Source of the DNA: Syncephalis plumigaleata
Taxonomy: Eukaryota > Zoopagomycota > Zoopagomycetes > Zoopagales > Piptocephalidaceae
Assembly (NCBI GenBank): GCA_025201365.1
Contig: JAIXMF010000095.1
Coordinates: 1 to 40,564, forward strand
DNA: 40,564 bases
Reading direction: 5' to 3'
The notes beneath the pieces are model-generated. The model had not been told where the DNA came from and made no database searches. It was given only the letters and a program-made list of their open reading frames with translations. Numbering within the stretch: position 1 is the first letter of the stretch; every line of letters begins with the position of its first letter. The translations under genes were made by a program, and so were the position numbers. Shown one piece after another: positions 1-9,876 of this stretch.

Positions 1-450
1 AACAAAGCAATCCGATGGGTATTAGTAAGCTAGCTGACTTTTATTAACATTTATTAATAACAATGGCTTCACATTAATGGGTCTATAGGTAAAGCCATGG
101 TGATCATGACAACATTCATTATTGTTTCAATACTGAGACATATGCATGACGATGACCACACACTCTGGCCTTCATGACTATACCTCCTTCTATATCCCTT
201 CAATAATAATACAACACATACCAGCATGTTCCTCATTTCAATATGATTGAATGAATGCACTTGTAGTGTTCTCGCTTCATTACCCATGTCATGAAAAATC
301 GGCGAGTGTTATTGACATGTTCACTATACACATGGCTCCCATGTCGCTACCTCCTCTAGTATGCTTCCTATATTGTTTTAATAAATACCACCACGTTCTC
401 CATTACAATGCTGTAGCTTTGTTACACGATTTATTATACATTATTGCATT
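1..450. other. AT-rich intergenic DNA, no gene seen
   Basis: No reading frame here looks coding. The palindrome TTATTAATAA at 51-60 recurs at five other places in the window, several of them near element ends or gene ends. Otherwise I see nothing. Confidence 0.5.
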
Positions 451-1625
451 CATTCAATGTTGTTATGCTCATTTCTTTACTAATCCCGCTCCTTCCTCGC
501 ATGTTATATTCATTACTCTCATTCACTCACTCGCTCGCTCTACTCATTCCTTGCATATTCTTGTCACTATACTCACATTCCTCTCGCTCAATCTCATCAC
601 TTCCCTCACTCGATCTTATTTTTTATACTTACTATACTCACTCATCTCTCTTCATCTCGTCACTATATCCACTCCTCTTGCTCGATCTACTCGTTCGCGG
701 CGTGCTTTACTCCTTCTTCTTACTCGATCTACTCGTTCGCGGCGTGCTTTACTCCTTCTTCTTACTCGTTCTATTCATTACTCGTGTGTTCTACTCAATA
801 CACTCACTCCTCTCGCTCGGATCTACTCACTATACTCATTACGCTCACGCATTCGTCTTACACTCCTCGCTTATTCTACTTGTTTCTCGCTCGATCTTGT
901 CACTATACTCACTCCTCGCGCGTTCTACTCCTTCCACCCACTTCCTCGTCCGTTCTACTAATTACTCTTACGTTCGTCGCGCGTTCTACTCACTTCTCTT
1001 GCACTTTTATTCATTCGTCGTGTGCTATACTCATTACATTCAATACGCTTTCTATCGCATGCTAACTAAGTAACGTTCAGCATATATTCTTTTATTATAC
1101 GTGTATGCACTCGTTACTATTAACTAACCACACTACTACAGCAACTATTCTTCTCGCTCGATCTCGTTTCTCTTGCACGATCTACTCATTACACGCCCGT
1201 TCTCGTCATACTACTCACTCCTTCCGCTTGATCCCGTTCCTTTGCTCGATCTACACGTTTCCCGCTCAACCTACTCATTCGTTGCGCGCTTTACTCTCCT
1301 TTCTCTCGTGTTCTACTCGCTTCTCCTATACGATCTACCCACTATGCTCGTTTCTCGTGCGCTTCACTCATTCCTCTCGCTCGATCTTATCCTTTTACTC
1401 ACTTCTTTCGCTTAAGCTCACTCCTCTTGCACGATCTAGTTCGTTGCGCGCTTTATTTATCCCTCTTATTCACTATACTTGTTTCCTGCTTGATCTCCTC
1501 GCTCACTCGTCAACCGCGTATCTATCACCGCGACACTCATATGAGGTGGATATGCTCATTAGTGCACTTGTGAACGCACTCGCTTTGTTTACGCGTTACT
1601 TCTTTATTCCTCTCACTATTTGATC
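450..1625 (+). repeat. Degenerate pyrimidine-rich repeat block
   Basis: About 1.2 kb in which the + strand is built from diverged copies of short C/T-rich words such as CTCGCTCGATCT, TTCTACTCGTTC and TACTCACTCCTC. Because the words lack stop codons, several frames stay open at once, giving overlapping Leu/Ser/Thr/Tyr-rich reading frames that are not credible proteins. Related words recur at about 16095-16160, 17737-17790 and 21776-21890. The 42-bp exact duplication at 681-764 shows that the block grows by local duplication. Confidence 0.75.
681..764 (+). repeat. Exact 42-bp tandem duplication
   Basis: Positions 681-722 and 723-764 are identical, starting CTCGATCTACTCGTTCGCGG, and the next four bases continue the unit. 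The exact identity suggests a recent slippage or unequal exchange inside the otherwise diverged pyrimidine block. Confidence 0.9.
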
Positions 1626-2572
1626 TGCCAATCGTCATTCCTGCTTCCCTTGATTCTTTTGCTTACTCTTCCACCTCTACCCGTCTTTCCCCGTTAGCCA
1701 CTCTCCACCTGCTCCTCGCTACGCTAACACTACACGTCTCTTACCTGAATACACTCTCATACCTGTACTCTTCTTCTCATTACTCGTTTGTTGTTCTCGG
1801 TCACCTTCACTATTCGTATATTCCTATTCCTATTGTTGCTGCTGCTGCTCTAGCTATAGGTCAACGCCATGTCATACGTTTACGCGCTCTATTCGCTCTC
1901 TCTATTGCCTTTACTTCTTTGCAGCTTGTGATGCTTCTCTACGGACAGTCACTGCAATTACACTTTATATGCACTTTATTCCGCTGTGTTTGTCCTCCAC
2001 TCTATAGCACTCGTACACGATAAGTCTACACTGTTTATTTGTATTCTATGCTGGTGCTTGTACCTGTGCACGATACTCCTGCTACTTGTTGACCCTATCC
2101 CTTGTTTATCAAACTACGATACTGCACTCTCGTCAGATCCGTACCATTTACCCGTATTCTATCACTGTATGCTCCTATGGAATACTCACACCGTTTGCTT
2201 ACCAGTCTGTATGCGTATCGTCATCAGTCTGTATTGACTACTAAGAGTAGCTTTATATGCGTACATGCAGGCTAGTCGACCAGGAATGTACTGCTATAGC
2301 TTCTCCCGATAGTATACCACTTGCTAAAGCATATTGTTTGGTTAATATCACTCACAACGAACACTGCTTCTCAATAGTTTGTTGACAGCACTGCTTGTTG
2401 CTTGTACTGATAGCTCGTTCGCTTACTCGTCCACTACTCTATTCATACACTCGTATCTCTACTGTTTATTTGTAATCTACAGGGTAAGTGGTGTATACGC
2501 GGTATTCACTCTATTCACTAGCTGCTGCTGCTGCTCCTCTTTCTTGTCCTGTCAACTCTGTTTATTTGTTTA
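1625..2572 (+). repeat. Pyrimidine-leaning low-complexity DNA
   Basis: The C/T bias continues but more weakly. The word CTGTTTATTTGTA or a close relative appears near 2032, 2463 and 2559, and there is a short CTG run at 2521-2535. No reading frame with plausible composition or a known family was recognised. Confidence 0.5.
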
Positions 2573-2754
2573 TTTGTTTGTTTGTATTCTGTAAGCATAT
2601 GTGCTCATTCGCTCTATTCACTCCTACTGCTATCCATACTACTTGTCTCTCTGCTTCTATTCTCATTCAGCCAATAAACACTATATCAACTTCATACATA
2701 TCATTGTATTCTCTACACTCTATTGAACATACTCTGCTTTCAACCAATACAACT
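2573..2754 (+). repeat. Left arm of an inverted repeat pair
   Basis: This stretch matches the reverse complement of 5354-5536 along its whole length. By eye there are about 14 mismatches in about 175 aligned positions, roughly 92% identity. The two arms enclose about 2.6 kb containing the kinase-like gene. Only one frame is open across both arms, but the composition is low-complexity and I do not call it coding. Confidence 0.85.
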
Positions 2755-3597
2755 AGTTACTACTACTGCTACCACTGCTATTCCTATCATTCATATTCAG
2801 TTGTCAGCAGTATACAATCAACTAGAATATATCACTCATCCACTCACTGATTATGCATTAATATCAATGGATGTATATTTACCTGTAGTCATTGTAGTGA
2901 ATTGTATAGCAAATCATCGAACAACACAATAGATACTGACCATCTGACGTGATCGTGTGTGCATTGACATGGATACACTACTACTACCTAATACTTGAAT
3001 CATAAACTATAACTGAATGACAGCATGGCTTACAAGTTGAAACAATGGTTTAATGGTCATTACCATCATAGTTAGAGTGTATTCAATGACTTTATTATCT
3101 CGAATGCTCTAATGTTAGCTAGTTGCATACCAATGCATTATGTAGACCGAGCTATTGTTGGAACTAAATCGAATTCCATTGCATTTCAACATCAATCATA
3201 CACGTTTCAATTGCATCTGTATTCAATACATTATTGTAACGACCTCACATGCACACACGAATTCGAAAAGTAAGATATCGTTTTTATTAATAAAAGTATA
3301 ATCGTATTTATAATTGCTTATGCTTACTAATTCTCTGTAAACGAAGATGTAAATATACTCACGCTTCGGTAGTAGTTACCGAGCTTTTCCCATAAGAATA
3401 TAAATAAAAATTGTTTCGTTACAATTATTATGGATTTTATTCATGGTAGCTGTAACCGAAGCGGAACTATAAATGACTGCCATAAATGGCATCCAAGCTC
3501 TATAATTGGTAATTACACATGGTGAAATACCGTATTCTGTTTATTCGATACTTCGTTTTGAAAGACGTTCCAATGCCGTAGCCATCGGCCTTTCACC
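2755..3597. other. AT-rich intergenic DNA upstream of the kinase-like gene
   Basis: No gene recognised. TTATTAATAA occurs at 3284-3293. A segment at about 3376-3400 (TTACCGAGCTTTTCCCAT) loosely resembles the outer end of the TIR-like family seen at 5598-5661, but the match is too weak to call. Confidence 0.4.
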
Positions 3598-3603
3598 TAT
3601 AAA
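3598..3603 (+). promoter_or_regulatory. TATA box candidate for the kinase-like gene
   Basis: CTATAAAT lies 113 nt upstream of the proposed start at 3711, a spacing similar to that of the TATA boxes before the 16201 and 19947 genes. Confidence 0.4.
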
Positions 3604-3710
3604 TGAGCAGCCATTTGACGTGAATAAGTCAATAGCTCACGATTTTCTTTTCATTTACGCGCACAATACAAGCATATTCACTTCTTTACTCTTAGACCGT
3701 AACGAACAAT

Positions 3711-4978
3711 ATGCGAGTAACTCTACATTCTACATTGGCTATTAGTACTTGTGCTCTAGCGCTCTTATCCCGAATATCTAGTGTTTACCCGTATGGCGGT
3801 GTTTTCAAAGAAGGCAAGCTATTCATATGTGCTCTATCCTATGTCTGCTAACTTGCTTATAGGTGATAACACTGCCACTACTTTTGCTCAGAGATACGTT
3901 ATGGAACACCAGAAAAAGCTTGGACTATCGAAAATCCAGTGGTCCAGCAGATATAAGAAGACGCTTAGTCTTGCTCGGGTAACATGGGATAAGCAAGATG
4001 CTATTATGAAATGCGCTATAGTATCAGTATCTGGCCCAATAAGGGATCCGGAAATAAATATGTTTGAAGTAACCGCAAAAGAAGTTATTGCATTCAACGT
4101 AAGTATATCGATCTATTATTCAGATCACTTCACTCACCATATGGCATAAAATAGGAGTTGGCGGAAGCAAAAGAAAGGTTGAAAGGTGCCTACGTAACAG
4201 GTCGACAAAATGTCATGGATCCATTGTATCGATTTAGCTTTTCTGAAAAACAACGCATAAGATATTTCTGACATCTTTACAGCTACATCGATGGTGAAAC
4301 TTTAGAAGACTACTTCAAGAAGCAAACCGTTTCCCAGGCATATATTACTGCTGCCAAAATATTACCTGATATTGTAAGAGGTAAGTATGGTGATTACTTC
4401 TAGAGCATGCTAACTAATGGTTTTGTAGGTTTGATTTATCTTTACAATGCCGGCATTATTCATGATGATATGTTTCCGAAAAGTAAGTAAGCATTCATAT
4501 TCATGAAATACGCTAACAATAAAATATAGATGTCATGCTACAGCTAGATTCAGATCGTAGAATAATTGGAGTAAAGATTATTGATCTGGATGCAACAAAA
4601 GTATTTAAAAATGGACGAGGTTCGACTCTTATAAACTTGGATGACGAGGAAAACTTATCACCGAATCCACGTCAAAGATACGAGAGTTGTAATGGACTTA
4701 AGGGTGCGATAGCTGTATTCTTAAAAGTGTTCGTTTCCCTCAATGGAGGAAAAAACCCATTTACTCCTAACTATGTGTTGACCGAACAAGTTGCACGAAG
4801 CTATTTAGAAAGATTTAAGCAATCTTCACGTTATGCCAAGTTAGAAATAGGCAATGTGGAAGCAGCCATTCCTGCGATACATTCTCTTCTTAAAGCGATG
4901 CACACATTAGAGTTTGATCCATTTATCTGTTCGTCTCCTATACTCGCATTAAGAGGACTGCCACCGCGCACTCTCTAG
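3711..4978 (+). CDS. Kinase-like protein, probably secreted or lumenal
   Basis: Five exons join in phase and read as a protein-kinase fold: 3863-4098, 4155-4225, 4283-4380, 4429-4482 and 4530-4978 (stop). The introns are 47-57 nt. Visible motifs are a Lys in AIMKC (beta3-like), a helix-C region with Glu, the catalytic loop IIHDDMFPKNVMLQ (Asp and Asn kept, the usual Lys replaced by Phe), and VKIIDLD where the DFG motif is expected. The loop also resembles the HGD..N style of phosphotransferase-like kinases. The N-terminus is less certain. An exon at 3711-3780 encodes a hydrophobic signal-peptide-like start (MRVTLHSTLAISTCALALL) and joins in phase through an intron 3781-3862 with a clear branch point and acceptor (TGCTAAC...TATAG) but a weak donor (GTGTTT). 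The product would be about 325 aa. The intron at 4226-4282 has donor GTATCG; without it the frame meets a stop. Substrate unknown; it could be a pseudokinase because the DFG glycine is replaced. Confidence 0.6.
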
Positions 4979-5353
4979 TTATAATCGATACACTATTAGT
5001 ATACGGTAAGTACCGAGCAATAGCTGATTCATTCTACTAAAATACTAATAGGTCATTGAATGGATTATCAATCATATAGACAATGAGAATGTGATGGCAC
5101 TCGCACAGCATGACCATACAACTACCGATATCGCTCTATGATTTAATGATTTCATCATCAATAAAACATATTCACTATTTCGATACAATATTATTATAGC
5201 TTTTAGATGTACTGCTGCAATATAATGTGCTCGTCATTAGGAGTATAGCCAGCAATGGACTTGGCTACGTGTATACAACTAGATATACAATGGCTATACA
5301 GAATGACTGATGCTAACTGATAATTATTAATGGTGAATGCTTGCTTACTGACA
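4979..5353. other. Intergenic DNA, no gene seen
   Basis: AT-rich stretch between the kinase-like stop codon and the right inverted-repeat arm. The AATAAA at 5161-5166 could be its polyadenylation signal. Nothing else recognised. Confidence 0.4.
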
Positions 5354-5536
5354 TAGCTATACTGGTTGAAAGCAGAGTATGTTCAATAGAGTGTAGAGAA
5401 TACAGCGATATGTATGAAGTTGATATGGTGTTTAATAGCTGAATGAGAATAGAAGCAGAAGGACAAGTAGTATGGATAGCAGTAGGAGCGAATAGAGCGA
5501 ATGAGCACGTATGTTTATAGAATACAAACAAATACA
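5354..5536 (-). repeat. Right arm of an inverted repeat pair
   Basis: Reverse complement of 2573-2754 at roughly 92% identity by eye. On the + strand this arm is purine-rich, the mirror image of the pyrimidine-rich DNA from which the left arm seems to derive. TTATTAATAA lies just outside it at 5550-5559. Confidence 0.85.
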
Positions 5537-5597
5537 AAATTCTACACGTTTATTAATAAAGAGTCCATTTAACTAATGATGTTAATGAATATGTAAA

Positions 5598-5661
5598 ATT
5601 ATTTATTACTAAAAATAAGAGTTCAAGGCTAACAACGCTAATCGGTTGGAGAAACCCTGTA
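5598..5661 (-). repeat. Solo copy of the TIR-like 60-bp family
   Basis: Read on the minus strand it starts TACAGGGTTTCTCCAACC, continues through GTTGTTAGCC and ends in AATAAATAAT. It matches 9819-9876 and 24425-24482 over about 60 bp. No convincing partner in opposite orientation was found. It may be a solo end, or the relic of a larger unit beginning near 3376. Confidence 0.6.
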
Positions 5662-5808
5662 GATAGGATAAACAGGCTTTTTTTTGCGGTAACAATTAGT
5701 TGTTGTTGTAGTTGCTGCTGTAAATTGAATGACTAAACATGTAACATATGTTACTACCATTGCCACTGTTTGTGTTCAATTATTAATAGTAATATTGTTA
5801 GTATATCA

Positions 5809-7036
5809 CTATTCAAACTTAATGCCTTGTGCCAATGGTAGTTGTCCACTATAATTAATCGTGCTATATAAATAATATATGAAAGAATAACATGATTAGT
5901 CGTCAAAATAAACAGCGTTACTATACTTTCTATTTTGACTTACCATGTCTGTCGACGCATGTATTGCTTCCATGAATCACTGCCAGATTCACGACCACCG
6001 CCAGTCTCCTTTTCACCACCTATCATCATCATCATCATCATCATCATTAATGCATGTCATGTCATGTCAATGTAGTATGCTTACCGAATGCCCCACCGAT
6101 CTCCGCACCATTGGTAGGAATGTTCACGTTAACAATACCGCAGTCTGAACCTGAAGGTCTATTAGTATACAGCAGTGACAACGACCAATTAGATTAGTAA
6201 GTTGTTTACACGTTTATCATTATCATTATTGTAATTACCCTGTCCATTTAAACATGTGTTCCGGACTACGTGTAAATAGACTGCTGCTTAATCCTTGACC
6301 GACCACATTGTTGTATCGAATGGCTTCCTCGAGTGAACTCACACGACTAGTATGAAGGATAGGCGCGAATATCTCGCGTTGTACCACGGCAGCATCCGGC
6401 TTAATACTGGTGAGTGTAGGTTCCACGAAGTTGCCCGCCTTCTCGGTGAGTGCACGACCACCGAATAGAATGGTGCCACCCTGCGCTTTCACATCCTCGA
6501 TACCTTGAAGGAAGTGTTCAACCGCGGTCTTCGTGTGTAATGGTCCGCATAGTACGCCCGCCTCGGTTGGATCACCAATACGCACTTGACCATAGGCTTT
6601 CTTGAGTCGTTCGATAAATGTGTCATGGATCTTTTCGTGCAGGAACTGTAGAATAAAACCAAGTAATTAATATTATTATTACTATCATTCTTTCTGTCTT
6701 TCTCTAGTACTACTTACCAATCGACGTGTAGTGGTGCAACGTTGACCGGCTGTACCAACAGCTGCAAATAGAACTGCACGTACTGCCAAGTCAATATCGG
6801 CATCGTCCATTACTATATGAGTATACATATATATATATATATATACATGAATGATATTCGTATATTTGATTAGTAATGAAATAATAATAAGCGTGTATAG
6901 TTATCATTATAAATACCTACCAATAATGGCATTATTACCACCTAGTTCCAAGAGTACACGTCCGAATCGTTCTTGCACCGTTAATGCAACACGACGGCCA
7001 ACCTATAAGACAATCATATTGTTAGTTGATCAGTAT

Positions 7037-7080
<44 letters not shown>

Positions 7081-8181
7081 ACAGGAGTGCTACCGGTGAA
7101 TGAAAGTAAATCAATACGACGATCCTTGGCCATTGCCTCACCAATATCGGCACCACCGGCTACGAGGGAACAAATGGCGCCGGGCAACTTGTTCTTCTCG
7201 AGTACATCAGCGAGTATTTTAGTAACAGCCACCGAGCATAGATTAGTAGTAGGTGCTCCTTTCCTATATATATATATATATATATTAATACACGCTGTCC
7301 ACAGATGCATCCTCTATCTTTACTACTTACCATAAAATAGTATTACCGCACACTAGACCAATAGCACTATTCCAACCGTAAACGGCCACGGGAAAGTTGA
7401 ACGCACTAATGACACCGACATTACCGAGTGGATTCCATTGTTCCATCATGAAATGGCCAGGCCCTAATAAACAATTAGTAATTAACAATAGTACGTTTGT
7501 CTCTACTTACTTTCCGATGGAATCACTTGACCATTAAGCATGCGACTTAATCCAACTGCATAATCGGCGACATCAATGTACTCTTGCACCTCGCCCAATC
7601 CCTCTTGGTAGATCTTGCCCATTTCAAGTGCCACCAATTGGCCTAATGGTCCCTTCTTGGCCGATAATGCCTCGCGCATTTGACGGACAATTTCGCCGCG
7701 TTGTGGGGCGGGCATCTAAAGATAATCGCATACATTATTGTTATTACTATCAGTATTGCTTGGCTGGCTGACTGGCTAGCTAGTTAGTTACCTCGCGCCA
7801 CTGCACTTTAGCTGACTCCATGGCTTGCAAAGTCTCGTCCAGTTCAGCTTGCGTACCCTAGTAGCAATAGTATATATATATACGCGTGTATATGTATACG
7901 TTAGAATAGCATTGATGCAAACGGTTTTGTTTACCACTTACCGTGCGGACATGAGCTAGTGTCTGACCGGTTGCCGGATTCACCGACTCGACAAGCTGAC
8001 CGTTACCGCCCCAGCGTCCGTTGTAAACACCGGGATTTTCGTCTTTTAGTCCGAGTTCCTGTAGGACACGACGAGCAGTATTAGCCGAAGCCGAGCTACT
8101 ATAACGACAAGCGGTCAATGTAGACGAACGCATGGAGGTTATAGCGCGACCGCTATAATTAGCAAGACGTAAACGCAACAT
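5809..8181 (-). CDS. ALDH7 family aldehyde dehydrogenase (antiquitin type)
   Basis: Oxidises alpha-aminoadipic semialdehyde and related aldehydes with NAD(P)+; in this family the role is lysine/pipecolate breakdown and aldehyde detoxification, commonly in mitochondria. Eleven exons on the minus strand join in phase to 537 aa: 8181-7942, 7857-7792, 7715-7511, 7463-7331, 7263-7083, 7002-6921, 6812-6718, 6645-6239, 6158-6085, 6019-5944 and 5863-5809 (TAG stop). Human ALDH7A1 is 539 aa. The first ~35 residues are Arg/Ser/Ala-rich, a likely mitochondrial presequence. Family hallmarks are [47 protein letters not shown], catalytic Glu in LLELGGNN (about residue 295), nucleophile Cys in TAGQRCTT (about 327) and the C-terminal [18 protein letters not shown]. 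The acceptor of the penultimate large join is at 6159; the nearer AG would break the frame. Most introns carry microsatellites. Start chosen as the only ATG giving the presequence. Confidence 0.95.
6020..7900. repeat. Microsatellites inside the ALDH7 introns
   Basis: Simple repeats lie inside intron limits: ATC run about 6022-6047, AT run about 6826-6845, TAC run about 7033-7079, TA run about 7265-7285, and TA-rich DNA about 7870-7882. None reaches an exon. Confidence 0.85.
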
Positions 8182-8263
8182 GTTAAAGGATAATAAGGAG
8201 AAAGAGAAAGAAGCAATACGCGTTACACTCCGAATACAAGAATGATTCAGAGAATAGCCTAGT

Positions 8264-8272
8264 ATTTATATA
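8264..8272 (-). promoter_or_regulatory. TATA box candidate for ALDH7
   Basis: On the minus strand GCGTATATAAATA lies about 85 nt upstream of the ATG at 8181. The neighbouring 8279-8325 holds a 7-bp purine microsatellite (GAGAGAA repeats on +, pyrimidine-rich on the gene strand). A similar GCGTATAAATA precedes cytochrome c peroxidase. Confidence 0.5.
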
Positions 8273-8627
8273 CGCGAAAAGAGAAGAGAGAAGAGAGAAG
8301 AGAGAAGAGAGAAGAGGAGGAAAAGAAGAATACGAAAAAGTAACCAGCTGTTGGTGTTGTCTTGGTCGTACAACTATGTCCTATACAACGTGTAGAGAGA
8401 TATCACTCGCTACTCCACAAATGATAAATAGGATGAAAGAAAAGAGGGAGTACGTTGATAGCGATAACTATGGCTTGGCCGTGTGTAGTAGTTTATATAG
8501 ATGCGTTTACATGTCAGTGAATAGGATTGGATATCCCATAAAAAGTAACACCCTGGTTCATATTCAAACTATCGTGGGAAAAATGCCAGTTTTAACGATG
8601 AGCCAATAAAAATTTACATTTATTATT

Positions 8628-9876
8628 ATTGTTTTTCCATACAATTTGCGCATTTATCCTTTAACTTTAGTTCTTATTAATAAATAAATTTACTCAATTG
8701 TTAACACCATTATTGCAATAGAAATGCCAATTGATATAGCATGATAATAATAACAATTCAGTATTTAGTAATGGATCCTATATTTATAGCGATAATTATC
8801 ATCATCAATTCTATAAGGTAGATGATACAAGTGTACTAGTATAGTTGGATACTGCCATGTCATGTACTTACAAGTAGTAATAAACTAGTATGGTAGATAA
8901 ATTATGATTATAATGTTTACGATTGATTGCATAGAGAGCAACGAGTGAACAAATAGAATACACGATAAACAATGTAATAAACAAGCAGTAACTAGTTGAA
9001 TGACTGACTTGTCACGAAGGAGCAAGGAAGGAGCAAGGAAGGGTGCATGAACACGTATGCCAGTTTATTTGAAGAAGCAGTATATGCTTGTATGCGGTAG
9101 ATAGAGTATCTAGATGGAAATAAACAAATAAAAATACATATAAAAGCATGACGTAATAGTGGCATACAAACAGATGACGGAAAAGAGTGGCAAAAGTAAA
9201 AGGTACATATTACAACGAGAGTAGTGAACGCTTAAGCATTGATAAATAAGCAGGACAGTGATAGAAAACAAAGCACTAGAACGAACAATAAACAAGGCTT
9301 ATTGGTATAGTAATAATAACGACAAGTGAGCATGTAGATAGTTTAGAGCAAGAGGAAAACAAAGAGATAAATAAACGTCATAGAGATAGTATGCAGGATA
9401 GCTGCTATTGGGAATGTGTATGTTAAAGTGAAAGAGGAAGTAAGTGGAATAGAATGACACGAAGAAGACACGTATTACTGAGAAAGTAAATAAAAGAAAG
9501 AGGAATAATTAGCATATAGTCAAGAGGAAGTAGACGTGTGTTGTTTACTGGCAAGTGGAATGCAGTTAAGAAGGCACTTACTGTTTAGTGGTAAGGGAAT
9601 GACGGGGAAATGAGGTTGGCACGAATAAGACAGTATGTGAAAGAAATCAACGACAAGTGGAATGTAGTCAAGACTAAGAAGACAGCATTGATAAAGAAAT
9701 AAAGGAAAACAACAATGAAATGGATACTTAGAAATGGATTAGTACATCATTAATGACCGTTAGTAAAGTGTTAACAAACAGTTAAAAAGAAATTGCTAAT
9801 GGAAGCATTAGTAAAACTATTATTTATTCATAAAAACAAATGGCTAACTGCGCAAATTGGATGGAAAAAGCCTGTA
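8628..9876. mobile_element. Candidate TIR-bounded element without coding capacity
   Basis: The left end (8628-8690: GTTTTTCCATACAATTTGCG, CATTTATCC, then AATAAATAAA) and the reverse complement of the right end (9819-9876: GCTTTTTCCATCCAATTTGC, GCAGTTAGCC, then AATAAATAAT) match with only three or four differences over their outer ~29 bp. The interior of about 1.2 kb is AT-rich, then purine-rich on the + strand (about 8930-9720), with no plausible protein. The right end starts directly after the stop codon of the minus-strand gene at 9877. An alternative reading is that this end is simply the 3' flank of that gene and that the other family copies are relics of it. Confidence 0.5.
8930..9720 (-). 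repeat. Purine-rich low-complexity block
   Basis: The + strand is dominated by A and G in words such as GAAAGAGGAAGTA, AAGTGGAATG and GACAAGTGGAATG. It is a mirror image of the pyrimidine-rich DNA at 450-2570. The phrase GACAAGTGGAATGtAGT/GGCAAGTGGAATGCAGT recurs near 9550 and 9652. No gene recognised. Confidence 0.5.

Noticed and set aside
251-1623. Overlapping open frames of 172-236 codons in the pyrimidine block
   Set aside because: All frames are open because C/T-rich words contain no stops; the composition is almost only Leu, Ser, Thr, Tyr, Arg and His, and adjacent frames are equally long.
2488-2850. 120-codon frame, with a matching minus frame at 5313-5537
   Set aside because: The shared protein-like text is explained by the inverted DNA repeat; no start context, domain or codon pattern supports coding.
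3506-3745. 79-codon frame before the kinase-like gene
   Set aside because: Begins with TTG and has no internal ATG; it overlaps the better-supported signal-peptide exon at 3711 in another frame.
8376-8609. 77-codon ATG frame divergent from ALDH7
   Set aside because: No family likeness, no TATA box and no neighbouring exon; it occupies the ALDH7 promoter region.
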